DNA of 64,000 nt. Source: Hydrangea macrophylla. Taxonomy: Eukaryota > Streptophyta > Magnoliopsida > Cornales > Hydrangeaceae. The notes beneath the pieces were generated by a model. That model made no database searches and was not told the origin of the DNA. It saw nothing but the letters and a program-made list of their open reading frames with translations. The translations under genes were made by a program, and so were the position numbers. The stretch spans positions 36,248,218-36,312,217 of the forward strand of contig CM066982.1 in NCBI GenBank assembly GCA_033977485.1, written 5' to 3'. Shown here in pieces: positions 48,682 through 59,785 of this stretch (position 1 is its first letter; every line of letters starts with the position of its first letter).

Positions 48682-49107
48682 GTCCTCCACTAGTATATAT
48701 ATAAGTTCATTTTGTGCCTTGGGCGGCTATTGGTAGTTTTGGTAGAGAGTGTGTACCTATATTATACACACATATTTATATATTTATATATATATACGCA
48801 CCCCCCCACACACACACACTGCCTCTGGTAGCAGAGAAGAAGAAGAAGGAGAAGAATATGAAAAGAGAGTAGACAGAGTGAGAGACAGAGAAAGAAAGAG
48901 ATCAAGAGGAGGAGATGAAGAGAAACCTTGAGGTTTCAAAGGTCCATAAGCCAAACACAGACCCAAACGCACCCTTAGTTGAGTCAAAACCACTTGGTTA
49001 TCTTCATTTTATGTTTTTATACGTTTTAGTTAAGTTTAGATGTAGCTTTTACGTCCTAATGGCGTTATATATGCTGGACTGAAATTCTGCTGGAGAAGAC
49101 GAAGTTC

Positions 49108-49317
49108 CAATCGATTGGTATATTTTCTAATCGATTACCATCAGACTGAACCCAATCGATTGGTATGTTTTCCAATCGATTGCCATTAGTTGTAACCCAA
49201 TCAATTTCCAAAGTTTGCAATTGATTGGTATTATTTTGGATCCAATTGATTGATATGTTTTCCAATCGATAGTTATGATTTTTATCCCAATCGATTGACC
49301 TTCATCCCAATCATTTG
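49108..49317 (+). promoter_or_regulatory. CAATCGATTG array downstream of LTR-B TATA
   Basis: Ten sites start at 49108, 49128, 49153, 49173, 49198, 49218, 49243, 49263, 49288 and 49308. Spacing is 20, 25, 20, 25, 20, 25, 20, 25, 20 without exception. Five are exact or CAATTGATTG; others are one to three bases off. Confidence 0.85.
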
Positions 49318-49764
49318 AAAGTTACAGATCATGGATAGTTCCTCTTGTTTATTATAATAAGGGCTTAATTATTCCAAATCATTTCCCGTTTCTATTATGT
49401 GAATATGGGATAGTAAGGGATGAAGTGATATAGTATTGGAATAATACAATCGTGAATAATGGACTTAATGCATTAAATAATGGAACCTTTTGGTTAATGA
49501 GATAATAAGGAGATTTAGAAGCTGACGTACATAGTAGTGGGTCTATCGACCACAGAGGTCGATATTATTTTATTATTGGTGCATATGATTGTGGTCGCTA
49601 AGATTGTATGATATCAGGTGTGAGATCCCCAGGGTACTGGGATAGGATCAGGACTTTGTGTCAGATTGACGTATGATAGAGTTGGTTTGTGTTGAGTATT
49701 GTGTATTTGGGGGGTGGCCGTAATGTTCGGGGGCTGGAGTGCCGTAGTAGTATATCAGGGGCTG

Positions 49765-50040
49765 AGTGATGTAATAGTACTGTGTGCTGAGATGTTATAG
49801 TGCTGTGTGCTGAGATGTAATAGAGCTGTGTGCTGAGATGTTATAGAGCTGTGTGCTAAGATGTTATAGAGCTATGTGCTGAGATGTAATAGTGATGTGT
49901 GCTAAGATGTAATAGAGATGTGTGTTGAGATATTATAGAGCTGTGTGCTGAGAGATGTAATAGTGATGTGTGCTGAGATGCTATAAAGCTATGTGCGATA
50001 GTCAAGCTGAGTGCTGTAGTGAAGCTGTGTGATGGTAGAG
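49765..50040 (+). repeat. 23-bp minisatellite in LTR-B
   Basis: About ten copies of a unit containing GTGTGCTGAGATGTTATAG, with GTAATAG/GTTATAG variants. Confidence 0.85.
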
Positions 50041-50796
50041 CTGAGTGCCATGGTATAATGGAGCTACGTGCTATTTATTATCAGGGCTACGTGTCTGGTC
50101 TATGGGTTGGGACTTTGTGTCTAGGGTCACAGACCGTAGGTATGGGACTACGTGTCTGATTAATGTGGACCCAAGAGTCCATGTTATGATGAGATTGGAT
50201 TGGGATGACGTCCATTGTAATATATTGGGTTGGGGCATACATGCATGCGAACGATGAGATAATCCTTTTAGTGATGTTGATGCTTTACACACTGCTTATC
50301 TATAGATACTCTATTAGTGTTTGTAATCACTCGACTTTCGTAGCTGTCGGCGTTTATGTCGCTGGATATTCGATGTCCAGCTGGCCAGGGTTATGAGTAT
50401 GCGGGAGATGCATACATGGACAGAGGCTTTGAGGATGGAGCCTATGATGACAGAGGCTACGCTGGAGATGACTACTACGCAAGCTGAAGACTTGAAGCTT
50501 GTTGTTGATAGATTATGCTTATGTTTGTAGAGACCGTTGTATTAGTTAAGTTTGTATTTGGCATATGTTGCCGTACTATTTTAGTTATATTTTCTGCAAA
50601 TACTTTGATTTTGTAATAGTTAGTATTGAACTCCAATTTTATATATCGACCTTAGAACTTTCCAATGTGTGGTTTGAATCATCACTCTGATGGTTTGACT
50701 TTGTGTTGTGGACAATGTGGTGACTTTCAACTGTCATGGCCTATGGGTCCAAAAAGGAATTTATTTTCTCTATTTTTGCTACTATGGGGTGTGACA

Positions 50797-51602
50797 AAGC
50801 CCAACATTATTGAGAGTTTGCCCTTGACTTTTGTTGATAGTCATAGCAAATGCTAACTTTACCGAAAATTGCCTTCTCTTCATTTCAAATGGTAATTGAT
50901 TGGCAGATGGTGATAGAACAACACGTGGAATGAAAATAATCTCATCCACACTTGAACCAGTAATCACCTTGGCCTCAATAACTCTTTCTCTAATTTTGTG
51001 AACTATCAGTCGAGTTCCATTGCACAATCCTAAAGATTGATTCATGTTCCTTAAAACAACTATAGGTGCACCCAGTTTGAGTTCTAATGAATGATTTAGA
51101 AGTCCTGGTAGCTTTAGAGAATGTAAAAACTTAGGAGGGTACGCATGTTTTTTGTTACTATTAAACTCGGGCATAACTTATCTGCACTATTTAAAACCCT
51201 TAGTTCTCCAGGAAGCATGGAGAGCATGACGGAGTTCAGCTCATCAACATCGATATTCTTTGGGGCCAAAATTGCACGTTCTTTCAAGTAAGAAATATCT
51301 TTGTAGTTATTGCATAAATTAGGGTACTTCACATAAATTAATTGTTGTAAGCACCTTTCGCCATTTCTTATCAGGAATTCTGCAGGAATTTTTTTTATCC
51401 AATTTGGTTCATAACCTTCACTCAATGAGATCGCTGAAAGTTTTCCTTCACCCATTGATAGAATCCAATTTGCAAATTCACATAGTTGACAATGTGATTC
51501 ATTTGAAACATTTTGTGCTGTAACTCGCATATTCCTCCGCAGATATAGAACTTGGCAATGGACCCAAATTGATGAGCTTGGTAACGATGCTGCTACTATA
51601 TG
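50797..51602 (-). pseudogene. PIF1-type (Helitron) helicase, C-terminal part
   Basis: C-terminal half of a PIF1-family DNA helicase of the type found in plant Helitrons. Frames show LAPKNIDVDELNSVML, GAPIVVLRNMNQSLGLCNGTRL and the final helicase motif AFAMTINKSQGQT. A frameshift lies near 51115-51175. The coding sequence stops abruptly at 50797, where LTR-B begins, and is separated from its N-terminal half by solo LTR C1. No rolling-circle Rep domain was found nearby. It is a relic that cannot function. Confidence 0.85.
51598..51602 (+). other. Target site duplication of solo LTR C1
   Basis: ATATG, repeated at 54516-54520. Confidence 0.9.
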
Positions 51603-52259
51603 TGTCACGCCCCGACGTAGCATAAATATGGAAAGCATTTAATTTCCATTATGGACCCGTAGGTCGCGGCAGTTTGAAGGATTGATTCCGTCCCAAACGT
51701 CAACAACAAAAACATAATAATCAGAGCAGAGCAATCAAGACTTACAAATATTTTCTAACTTATTACATATTACAATATGGGGTCAACTAAGGCACAAGCC
51801 GCCTCAAGACAACAATATCTATCGTCTATTACAATCATCCTTATAACAAAACAGTTTATAAATTAAAACATGGAGTATAGATAACAGTTCTATCTTCAAA
51901 AGCAGCAGATCTCAATTTGCATAGTCGTACGGTCCAGCAATATCATAACCTGAAAAGCCTGACCACGAATGTCCAGGGCGCATCAACGCCGTCAGCTTCA
52001 AGAAGCTGGTGAGTATTAAAAACATAACTTTGAATGTAAAACATACTCATTTACCTCTTTCCATTTCTCATTTAATTCAACGAGTTTACATTAAAGCAAG
52101 GAGTTCATTTTAGGAAACAACCACAATATTATTTGAAAGGTATAATTCACATATATGTGACCGTGTATGAGAACAATGCACCATCCATCTTACCGACTCT
52201 TTTCTCTCGACAAAACCCAACAACCCACCATCACACACCAGTATCTTTGAAATACTCCG

Positions 52260-52640
52260 ATAGCCACACTTTAGCACAGGGGTGCCAGGGAATGTCTAGT
52301 TTGCCTCACACTTTGGTCCGGGATACCAGGGAGTGTCCAATGCCTCACACTTTAATACCTAATGCGCCATGCATATACCGGAGGAACCCTCACGCAGTAT
52401 CCAGACTCGGGTATCAGGGAGTGTCCGTAGGCCACACTTTAGCACTACCATGGGTGCCAGGGAATGTCCAAGTTCAGCTTTACACACTTTGACGGTACCA
52501 TGGTCGTCAGGGAGTGTCCAGTTTTTCCACCGTCGCATTTCAAAGACAACCTCGCCGTAATCTCAATCACAACACACTTTGGTACTCACTTACCAGGGAG
52601 TGTCCACAACACAATCTCAACCGCACTCACTATGCCACAC
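52260..52640 (-). repeat. Minisatellite in LTR C1
   Basis: Repeats of CCAGGGAGTGTCC and CACACTTT with variable spacers. The same repeats occur in reverse in C2 (about 61670-62040). Confidence 0.75.
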
Positions 52641-52926
52641 TGACCATTACTCTTTTTCATACTGACCAACCTTCACACTCACCATGCATGTACAACTGAC
52701 TCCACATGTATGTCATGAAACTTTAAAACATGAGGCAATTCACTGAATTATATAATTGACGTGCGTACGGGGATTGATAAGTCACAATTCATTGTTTTAA
52801 TCATTCAAACATAACAATTAAGATTCTGATTTAATAAATTTCCCAAACAGTATCCAATAAGTATATAAATTTTATCCCAAACAGTCCCTTATCACAAAAC
52901 AAGCAAAACTAGAAACTGCCTAAAGT

Positions 52927-53176
52927 CGCGCGCGCGGGCCGCTCGCGCGATATGCCCAATTTTCATTTTATTATAAAAACCTTTTCTGTCTGCCTGAGTT
53001 CACGGAGATCGCGCGCGTGATTTGCTCGCGCAGTCCGCTCGCGCGATCTGCCTTATTTTCATTTTTCTTATTGAGAACTTTTCTATCTGCCTGAAACCAC
53101 ACAGCTCGCGCTCGCAGGCCTCTCGCGCGAGGGGTCGCTCACGCGACCCTCACTCGCGCGATCACGCGCGCGAGTT
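52927..53176 (-). promoter_or_regulatory. CGCGCG-type palindrome blocks in LTR C1
   Basis: Three loosely tandem units, each with CTCGCGCGA or GATCGCGCGCG-type palindromes and a shared TCTGCCTGA / TTTTCATTTT context. C2 carries the equivalent at about 61150-61375. Confidence 0.65.
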
Positions 53177-54520
53177 TTAGCAGAGACTTTATCTTCCTCG
53201 TGAAACTGCTCTATTTCAGAAATTCAGGGTCTTTTTGACCCATTTTCAAATCCGGAAGTAAATAGGGCAAGTAATATATGAAATTCTTTGTTTTTCAACA
53301 AGGATTAAAAATATGTAATCAATTTAACATAATTCAAACCATAGCTCTCAAATTTTATGAAAAATTAAAAGTTGTCAAAACTTAATTTCTTATAAACTTT
53401 TTCATATAAATGAATTGGGCTCTAAAACTTTAAACACAACATCTATGAAGTATAAACTTTCATAATCATCTCAAAAAAAGGATTTTGGTTCAGTTTGAAA
53501 AACCTAGGTTTTTAAGCTTTGGATGTTCAAACGTGAAATCATTAATGGTGATTTCTGAATTAGACTAATCCACATAGTAGACAAGCATATTTTACATCTA
53601 GAGTGAGTTTAGACTACTCACTTGATCAAAAGCGAAGAGATTGTTGAGAAAGATAACTAAATCAAGAAACCCAACACAAGCTTGGCTATGGAAATTGAGG
53701 AACTCTTCTCTCTAACAATTTATGAAATGAAGCTCTCTGAACTCTCACTGTGTATCACTCTCTTTCAGCTTGTATAAACAGAATGTGAGTTGTGAGATGA
53801 GAAGACGTGGGTTTTAAATAAAACTCCTTGCTTGGAGGCCAAGAACATTCACATGCACTCAACAAAATGGTTTTGCATTTACCAAATATACATGGCTGAA
53901 AATTACATGCGTATATACATAATGCACAGATTATAAGGACTCTTAAGTGAGGCTAAGGGTCAAGTAGGTGTATAGGGGTCAATGTGGGGGTGTTTGGGAA
54001 TTCAACTTATGGCATAGAGTTATCATATGATCTAAAAGTATTCCCAAACAAAACACAACCAATCATTACTTTCCATTAATGGAAATAAAGCATAAGTCAT
54101 GTCCACTCTACGTCACTTCCAAAATCTGTGGAAGTTTAACACGGCGCGGACAATTTTGAACATAAACTGGTATTTTCGCGGCGCGGTGTTCACCACAAAA
54201 AATACAGAAAATTCATTTTAACTTAAGAATTGATTTTCAGGTTTCATAAAAATACTGATTGAGTCAACATAAATTATTTTTCACCGTTTTAAAATACATA
54301 TTTGAAATTCAACACAGGCATTTCTTAATTTTATAAAATTATAGTTTTGACCCCAAAATAATTTCAATAGAAATTAAGTCATGAATTAAGATTCAACATG
54401 TGAGAATTGAAACTAAATTAAAAGCAGTCAATGTATATTAAATACGACAATACAAAAATACAGATTAATTATGGAAATGTCAGATTAAAATGAAGTGCAA
54501 ATGCAGGTTGTTACAATATG

Positions 54521-55204
54521 TTTGCATCCCCCTTTTGTCACAACAGGTAATATCAATCTAAAGTCACCACCAAGTACAAATAACTTTCCACCAAAAACTC
54601 TATCCATAGAACAACACTCTACATCCTTTAATATGTCCTTAAAGGTACAATCAACTACTTCAAAAGCTTGTTGGCTATCCATTGGAGCTTCATCCCATAT
54701 GATTAGTGATGCCTCCTGAATTAACTTTGCTATATTAGTCCCTAGGTTTATTGAACAGCACGAGGATTCATCTAGGTTAAGTTGGATTTTGAAATGTGAA
54801 TGTGCCATTTTTCCACTTGGCAAGAGTAAGGCAGCAATTCCGGAGGATATAACAGAAATGACAATTTTTCTCTCTAAACAAAATTTTGTGATCAACGTAT
54901 TCTATAGATATGTGTTTCCAGTCCCACCACTACCATATACGAAGAACAGACCCCCATCTTGTTTGGTATATGATTGCATTATCGTGTTGAATGCATTTAT
55001 TTGGTCATCGTTCAAACCAGCATGTAATGACTCAAATAAATGTTTTTCTGAGGTGCTGTAAAAATCTAGTTCTTCTTGAATGAGCCTATTTGTCACAACC
55101 TCTTTTGATCGAGATGATGGTAGAGGCATGGGAGGAAAATCTACAAGTGATCGACCATTTTTGTTAAGAATATGCTCACTTTCCAGCAAACCTAAAATTT
55201 TCAA
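54521..55204 (-). pseudogene. PIF1-type helicase, N-terminal part
   Basis: N-terminal half of the same helicase. It contains LNDDQINAFNTIM, a Walker A motif GSGGTGNT in which the lysine is replaced by Asn, Walker B IIWDEAPM, and the GGDFR motif. An in-frame TAG (54902-54904) follows Walker A. At 54521 the C1 insertion separates it from the C-terminal half. Confidence 0.85.
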
Positions 55205-55253
55205 CTCATTTTCTTAAAGATAGGCATCATGATTTTCAGTTTCGTTTCATATC

Positions 55254-55790
55254 CTATACTATAATAGAGTAGGTTGAGGGGATATGATATTTACCATTAA
55301 GCTCGCTATCGTTAGCCAACACAATGCTAGAGTATATTGGCTGAGTGATGGTGACACTTTCGAGGATGGATTCTAGCATATGAAAGAGTATGTGAGTCTC
55401 GAATGTAATATTACCAGATTGATTGGCTATAGGGGAATTTGTAGATGGTGGATTGACTTTCTCTAGATCGTCAGATCTACGAACATTGTCATGGAAGAAT
55501 TCGCCAACCACTAGTACTTCAAACAGATTGGTTGTATTGGAAATGAAATTTATGGGCATTAAGTTATCACGTTGAAATCGCTTGAAGCATTGTATTGAGG
55601 TCCTCAAATCCTGAGCATCGTTTTGTAGTTGTAGTAGATAACTTATGAAGAGGGGATCTATACAATCTTCATTACTTGTATGCAGAACGCGCTGTTTTGC
55701 TTCCAATAGCGTCATCCGTACTTGAAATGATCTTTCAATTTCATCCCTAACTATAGTAGTCGTAGGGTATAGTTTATGATGGTTGGTCAT
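55254..55790 (-). pseudogene. Unrecognised coding relic upstream of helicase
   Basis: A 178-codon open frame (MTNHHKLYPTTT...) on the same strand as the helicase. It has a run of charged and hydrophobic residues suggesting helices (FQVRMTLLEAKQRVL) but no motif I know; it does not look like Rep or RPA. It could be the next exon of the relic at 56160-56399, with the Stowaway MITE between them, or part of the Helitron. Confidence 0.4.
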
Positions 55791-55809
55791 CGAATCACTA
55801 GCATTATTA

Positions 55810-56100
55810 CTCCCTCCGTCTCATAATAAGTGTCCACATTTCCTTTTTTGGATGTCCCACAATAAGTGTCCACTTTCCTAAATTGGTATACAGCTTTTAC
55901 TTACTTTCCAAAACTACCCTTATAATAAAGACAAAGTAGCATTTATTTGTGGTCCCAAAATAAGCAAAAAGTCAAACACATATCACATCTAAGGGTAAAA
56001 TTGGAAAGTGACTCTTTAAGGAACCAAAAAAATAATATAATACAACTTTCTTAAACATTGTGCAAAATAGAAGTGGACACTTATTATGGGACGGAGGGAG
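55810..56100. mobile_element. Stowaway-type MITE
   Basis: 291 bp with terminal inverted repeats CTCCCTCCGTCTCATAATAA and its near-exact reverse (GGGACGGAGGGAG), flanked by TA at 55808-55809 and 56101-56102. Tc1/Mariner-related. Confidence 0.95.
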
Positions 56101-56159
56101 TATTATATATACTATTTAGACAGAAAAGATTTTTGACAAATGTTGCATTATTAAGTAAT

Positions 56160-56399
56160 TACCATGAGGTGGACTCCAAAGGTTGAAGCAATGTATTTTG
56201 TATGTAGTAAACGTACAGGATGCGTGATGGTTGACCTTAAGAGTTGAGCTTGTTATTGTAGTTGTTCAAGACGAATCATAAATGATGGAGTAGTAAAATC
56301 GCCGTTGCGTAACATTAGTAGCCTAATTCTAGCAGTCATCTGATCCAACTTGTATTTTATAGACTTGTGACAAACTTCCCCATTGAGAACCAAATCCAT
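56160..56399 (-). pseudogene. Unrecognised exon-like fragment
   Basis: From an ATG at 56399 the minus strand reads MDLVLNGEVCHKSIKY and about 80 codons, with one in-frame stop near 56256. A TTTTCAG|G acceptor-like site precedes it. No family recognised. Confidence 0.4.
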
Positions 56400-57935
56400 C
56401 CTGAAAATACTTTTAAGTTAATAATATAAACTGGAGAATCAGTAGTTTTTTTTCCCTATCCTATTATCAATTGCTCTAGTATAGATTTCAGATATTAATG
56501 TCATAAGGCCCAACGTGTGAGGGGACATATGGATTTGCAGGTATATTTATATTATTTAGCAAACTCCATAAGTTCTAATATATAAACTCCCAATGTACAT
56601 ATTTGGATTTTTCTTAATTTTATTTTGTCATTTCTATTTTTAAAAATTCAGATTAAGAAGGTTTGGAAGAGCAGTTTGAGAATGTATGTGAAAAGTGTGT
56701 GTGAGAATCTTTCTTGTTAACTTTAGATATTTTGTTTTGAGTTTGTGATAAGCTTTTGTACCAACAAACATTAATAAATACTAAACTAATTGTGACAGTA
56801 TTTAGTTTGAGTGTAAGCTACAACTTAATGCAATAAAGAATTTGTCCAGATTAATGAGCCTTATCCCAATTCTATAATTTTTTGTTTGAGTCGGGATATG
56901 ATTCCCAAATTTATCAATTGTTGACAGGGAGAACACAAAAAAAAAAAAAAAAACCTCCAAGGCTTTAAAATTTGGTTATTTGATTTTGTGTGAGAAAAAT
57001 GTTTTCCTTTGTTTGGTTATGAAAGGCAAATAGTAGTGAGAAAAATAGGAAGGAAAAGAAAAGGTAATGGAAAAATTATTGTTTTCTTTGTTTAGTAAAG
57101 TCTTTTTATATTTTTTTGTTTAAATACCATTTTGAATAGGGGTTAAGACGAAGTGAACATAAGAGATTGGTTTAAATCCACATGGACCATATACATACAG
57201 TGCACCCGTTTTCTTTATGTGAAAAAAATGAAAAGTGGCAATGACGATTTGATAGCATAAATACCCATTTGATACCCATTTTTTTATTTAGCATGTGATT
57301 GTTTCTTCTACCTTGGGTTAACACACATTTGAATTGTTGATTTAAACAATTTGATGAACACATAATAATATTGTCAAAGTTAAAGTGCAAACATCAAACC
57401 GAATTGTAGACTCATTTTATGTAAAATGATTCATTTATGTACCACCTAAAACATCACCTGTTCTATATGCTGCCAAACCAAAAAAAATTTGTACACCATA
57501 TCTTCATTATACAGTATCACAAATTATATAAATTAATGGAGCACAATTTCCCCAGAACATCCAACAATTATAGGAAAAAAGAGAGTGTAGATGAAGATAA
57601 AGAGGACTTGGGTATTCGATTGAGCCTTCCACAAATGTGATGTGTTGCAATGGTAGAACTGCTGTAGTGGAGGCTGTTGGGGTAAATAAATCAATTATAG
57701 TGGTTATACAAATGACAATAGGGGGGTAGCAAAGAGACAAATGGTAAGGTTGTTACCTCTATTTTCTTCCGCTTTTGAGAATTGCATGCAGCTATTGTGT
57801 TTTCCATGTCTTTTTCCATCTGCAAATACAGATTTGTGTGAGACGTACTAAGATGAACATATAGTTAATTGGGATAGTTCTGGTAGGGTGATGGAGGAGA
57901 GTTATGAGACATCGAGGGGTGATATATTAGACATG
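56400..57935. other. Unassigned AT-rich DNA
   Basis: Includes an A-run at 56937-56955. Small frames on both strands are unsupported. Confidence 0.5.
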
Positions 57936-58026
57936 GAGAGAGAGAGAGAGAGAGACGTGGGGTGGGGCCTTTCTTTTTTTTTTTTTGTGGTTTTGGTGGT
58001 GTGCTTGTGCGTGCGCTTGTTGTGTG

Positions 58027-58079
<53 letters not shown>

Positions 58080-58140
58080 AAGAGATGGGATAGTAAGTTT
58101 TTTGGTTATGCGGCAAAGAGAGAGAGAGAGAGAGAGACGT
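57936..58140. repeat. (GA)n microsatellite cluster
   Basis: GA runs at about 57937-57955, 58030-58084 and 58118-58137, separated by short spacers that repeat the phrase GAGACGTG. Confidence 0.9.
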
Positions 58141-58187
58141 GAGGCCTTTTGTCTTTTTTCTATGTCTTTCAGTTTCTATTTTATTTG

Positions 58188-58372
58188 GAGTAATGATACA
58201 ACCACTCCCTCAACAACACCCCCAACAACATTCAGCACATCCAGATCCTTGATTGTCCTTAATTTTGGTGGGTTTCACATGAGTTCCATATAGGACCCCC
58301 ACTAAAAACAAGGGGCATGATGTCCTGAATGTGGTTGGATGTGTGGTTGAGGGAGTGGGTATATCATTATTG
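58188..58372. mobile_element. MULE-type MITE with 9-bp target duplication
   Basis: 185 bp. The ends GAGTAATGATACAACCACTC and, reversed, CAATAATGATATACCCACTC continue as a terminal inverted repeat of about 50 bp. TTTTATTTG flanks it at 58179-58187 and 58373-58381; a 9-bp duplication suits Mutator-like elements. Confidence 0.85.
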
Positions 58373-58382
58373 TTTTATTTGA

Positions 58383-58647
58383 CTAGTAGGAGGCCACTCA
58401 CTCTATGAGTGGAGAGAAAAAAATGGAAGAATATAGAAATTTGGAAGAGTTTTTCTTTTTATTTTCTTTTATGTGTGTGTAGCAGTTTTTGGTAGTTTTT
58501 AATTGGTTTTGTTTGATAATTTCCACGACAAATTAGAGTCCTTTTGTTAACATTTTCTTAGTAAGACATACTTGGTTTTATTGTAAATAAAGGGTATGGG
58601 AAAAACACAGTTGGTACCCCTCCCTTTCCCTTTCTAATAGTAATAGA
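58383..58647 (-). mobile_element. Small Helitron
   Basis: On minus it starts TCTATTACTATTAG after host A and ends CCTCCTACTAG before host T. The hairpin CCACTCA, loop TAGAG, TGAGTGG lies just before the end. It is 265 bp and non-coding. It shares GGGAGGGGTACC text near its 5' end with the insertion at 26228. Confidence 0.75.
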
Positions 58648-58834
58648 TTTTTGATGTGTGATATGTGTATACATATATATACAGTGTTGCACTATAATAA
58701 TTTCATGTGGTATGTCTGGGAAATTAGCAATGCCAAGTGTAAGGCAAAATACATTACTATCTATATATGTATAGATATATTTATACATGTGTATCTATGT
58801 GTGTATATATACATATGTTTGTGTATATATATAT

Positions 58835-59358
58835 TGTTGGGAGTATGCCCTCAAACCATTACTTTATGTATGAGAGATTGACATTTAAGATATGGATATC
58901 AGCTTTACATTTTATTATGTATGTTTCTTTCACGTGATGATTGTTGATCCTTAAGTGTCATAGTATGTAATTTGTGTGTGTATGAGATACATTCAAGTGA
59001 GATACGAATTACTATCCTTTGATACTTAGAACCTGTCACAGTGGATGATGAGACTGGATACCTCATCAGGTTTACACTGTAGCATGATTAACTACCATTG
59101 GATGGAGTGATGAATCTCAATCACTGGAGTATGGCTCTTAGTTAATATGCTAGTGCTCATAGTGCATTGATGGACCTGAGTTTTCCTATTGACACTTAAG
59201 ACTGTCAACAGTTGATAGGAACTCATAACTTGTATAAGGTACATGCTCTTAATCTTGAGACAATTATGAACACAGACTGCGGATATGGATGCTCTGACTT
59301 ACCAATCAGTGAGGTCTATAAAGATCAACACCTGGGTATCCTGGGTATGTCATGTTTA
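58835..59358 (+). repeat. Copia LTR fragment, plus orientation
   Basis: Starts TGTTGGGAGTATGCCCTC, closely related to the start of the array LTRs. It is interrupted at GTTTA (59354-59358) by another LTR and continues at 63891-63928. Confidence 0.85.
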
Positions 59359-59427
59359 TGTTGGAACAACAGGTTTAAAATTTAATTTAAACGGGCAGCG
59401 GAAAGATTAAGTTTCAAAAACTTTATT

Positions 59428-59675
59428 GGTAGCCCAGGATTTACTACTCTTCAATTCCATAGATGCGTATTAACAAGAGGGGACAAGAATTATACCTCAG
59501 GTCTTGAACCCAATTCTGATATTCTTCTTCTTTGGTGATGTAGCAGCTTCCGGTAGCCCAGGATTTACTACTCTTCAATTCCATAGATGCGTATTAACAA
59601 GAGGGGACAAGAATTATACCTCAGGTCTTGAACCCAATTCTGATATTCTTCTTCTTTGGTGATGCAGCAGCTTCC
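59428..59675. repeat. 124-bp tandem duplication inside a copia LTR
   Basis: 59428-59551 is repeated at 59552-59675 with one visible difference (T/C in GATG(T/C)AGCAG). The array LTRs carry this segment once. Confidence 0.9.
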
Positions 59676-59785
59676 ACTACGTAGTCTTCACCCTTATGTC
59701 TCCTATGAATGCTTCCTGGAGAAGCTAGAGATGGTGAGATCTTTAATAGAGAGGATAGAGAAGGTTTGGGAGCTCATAAAAGAGG

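Larger units (their letters stand above)
32406..48693 (+). mobile_element. Helitron carrying captured gene pieces, with a nested Tat element
   Basis: The 5' end is TCTACTACTATATTATAAG after a host A (32405). The 3' end is CCTCCACTAG before a host T (48694). A perfect 7-bp hairpin with a 3-nt loop (48665-48681) lies 8 nt before the terminal CTAG. TC/CTRR ends, a subterminal hairpin, A|T insertion and no target duplication define a Helitron. It inserted in the LTR-B TATA box: joining the flanks gives an unbroken run of TA followed by AAGTTC. Without the nested retrotransposon and its duplication it is about 4.0 kb. It encodes no Rep/helicase, so it is non-autonomous. It carries a KRP fragment and other transcript-like sequence. 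Confidence 0.85.
48694..50796 (+). repeat. LTR-B of gypsy element B, second part
   Basis: Resumes in the TATA box (TATATATATAAG) after the Helitron. It carries the downstream palindrome array and a 23-bp minisatellite, and ends GGGGTGTGACA at 50796, where helicase coding sequence begins on the other strand. Confidence 0.85.
51603..54515 (-). repeat. Solo gypsy LTR C1, 2.9 kb
   Basis: On minus it starts TGTAACAACCTGC and ends GGGGCGTGACA; plus-strand ends are TGTCACGCC and TTGTTACA. The ATATG duplication flanks it and no internal region remains, so it is a solo LTR left by recombination. It is the same family as C2 (59786-62693). It carries CpG-rich palindromic blocks at 52927-53176 and 54139-54189, and a minisatellite at 52260-52640. 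It splits the helicase gene. Confidence 0.9.

Noticed and set aside
50797..55204. Intact host PIF1 helicase gene
   Set aside because: Walker A lysine is lost, a stop and a frameshift are present, and two LTRs cut it.
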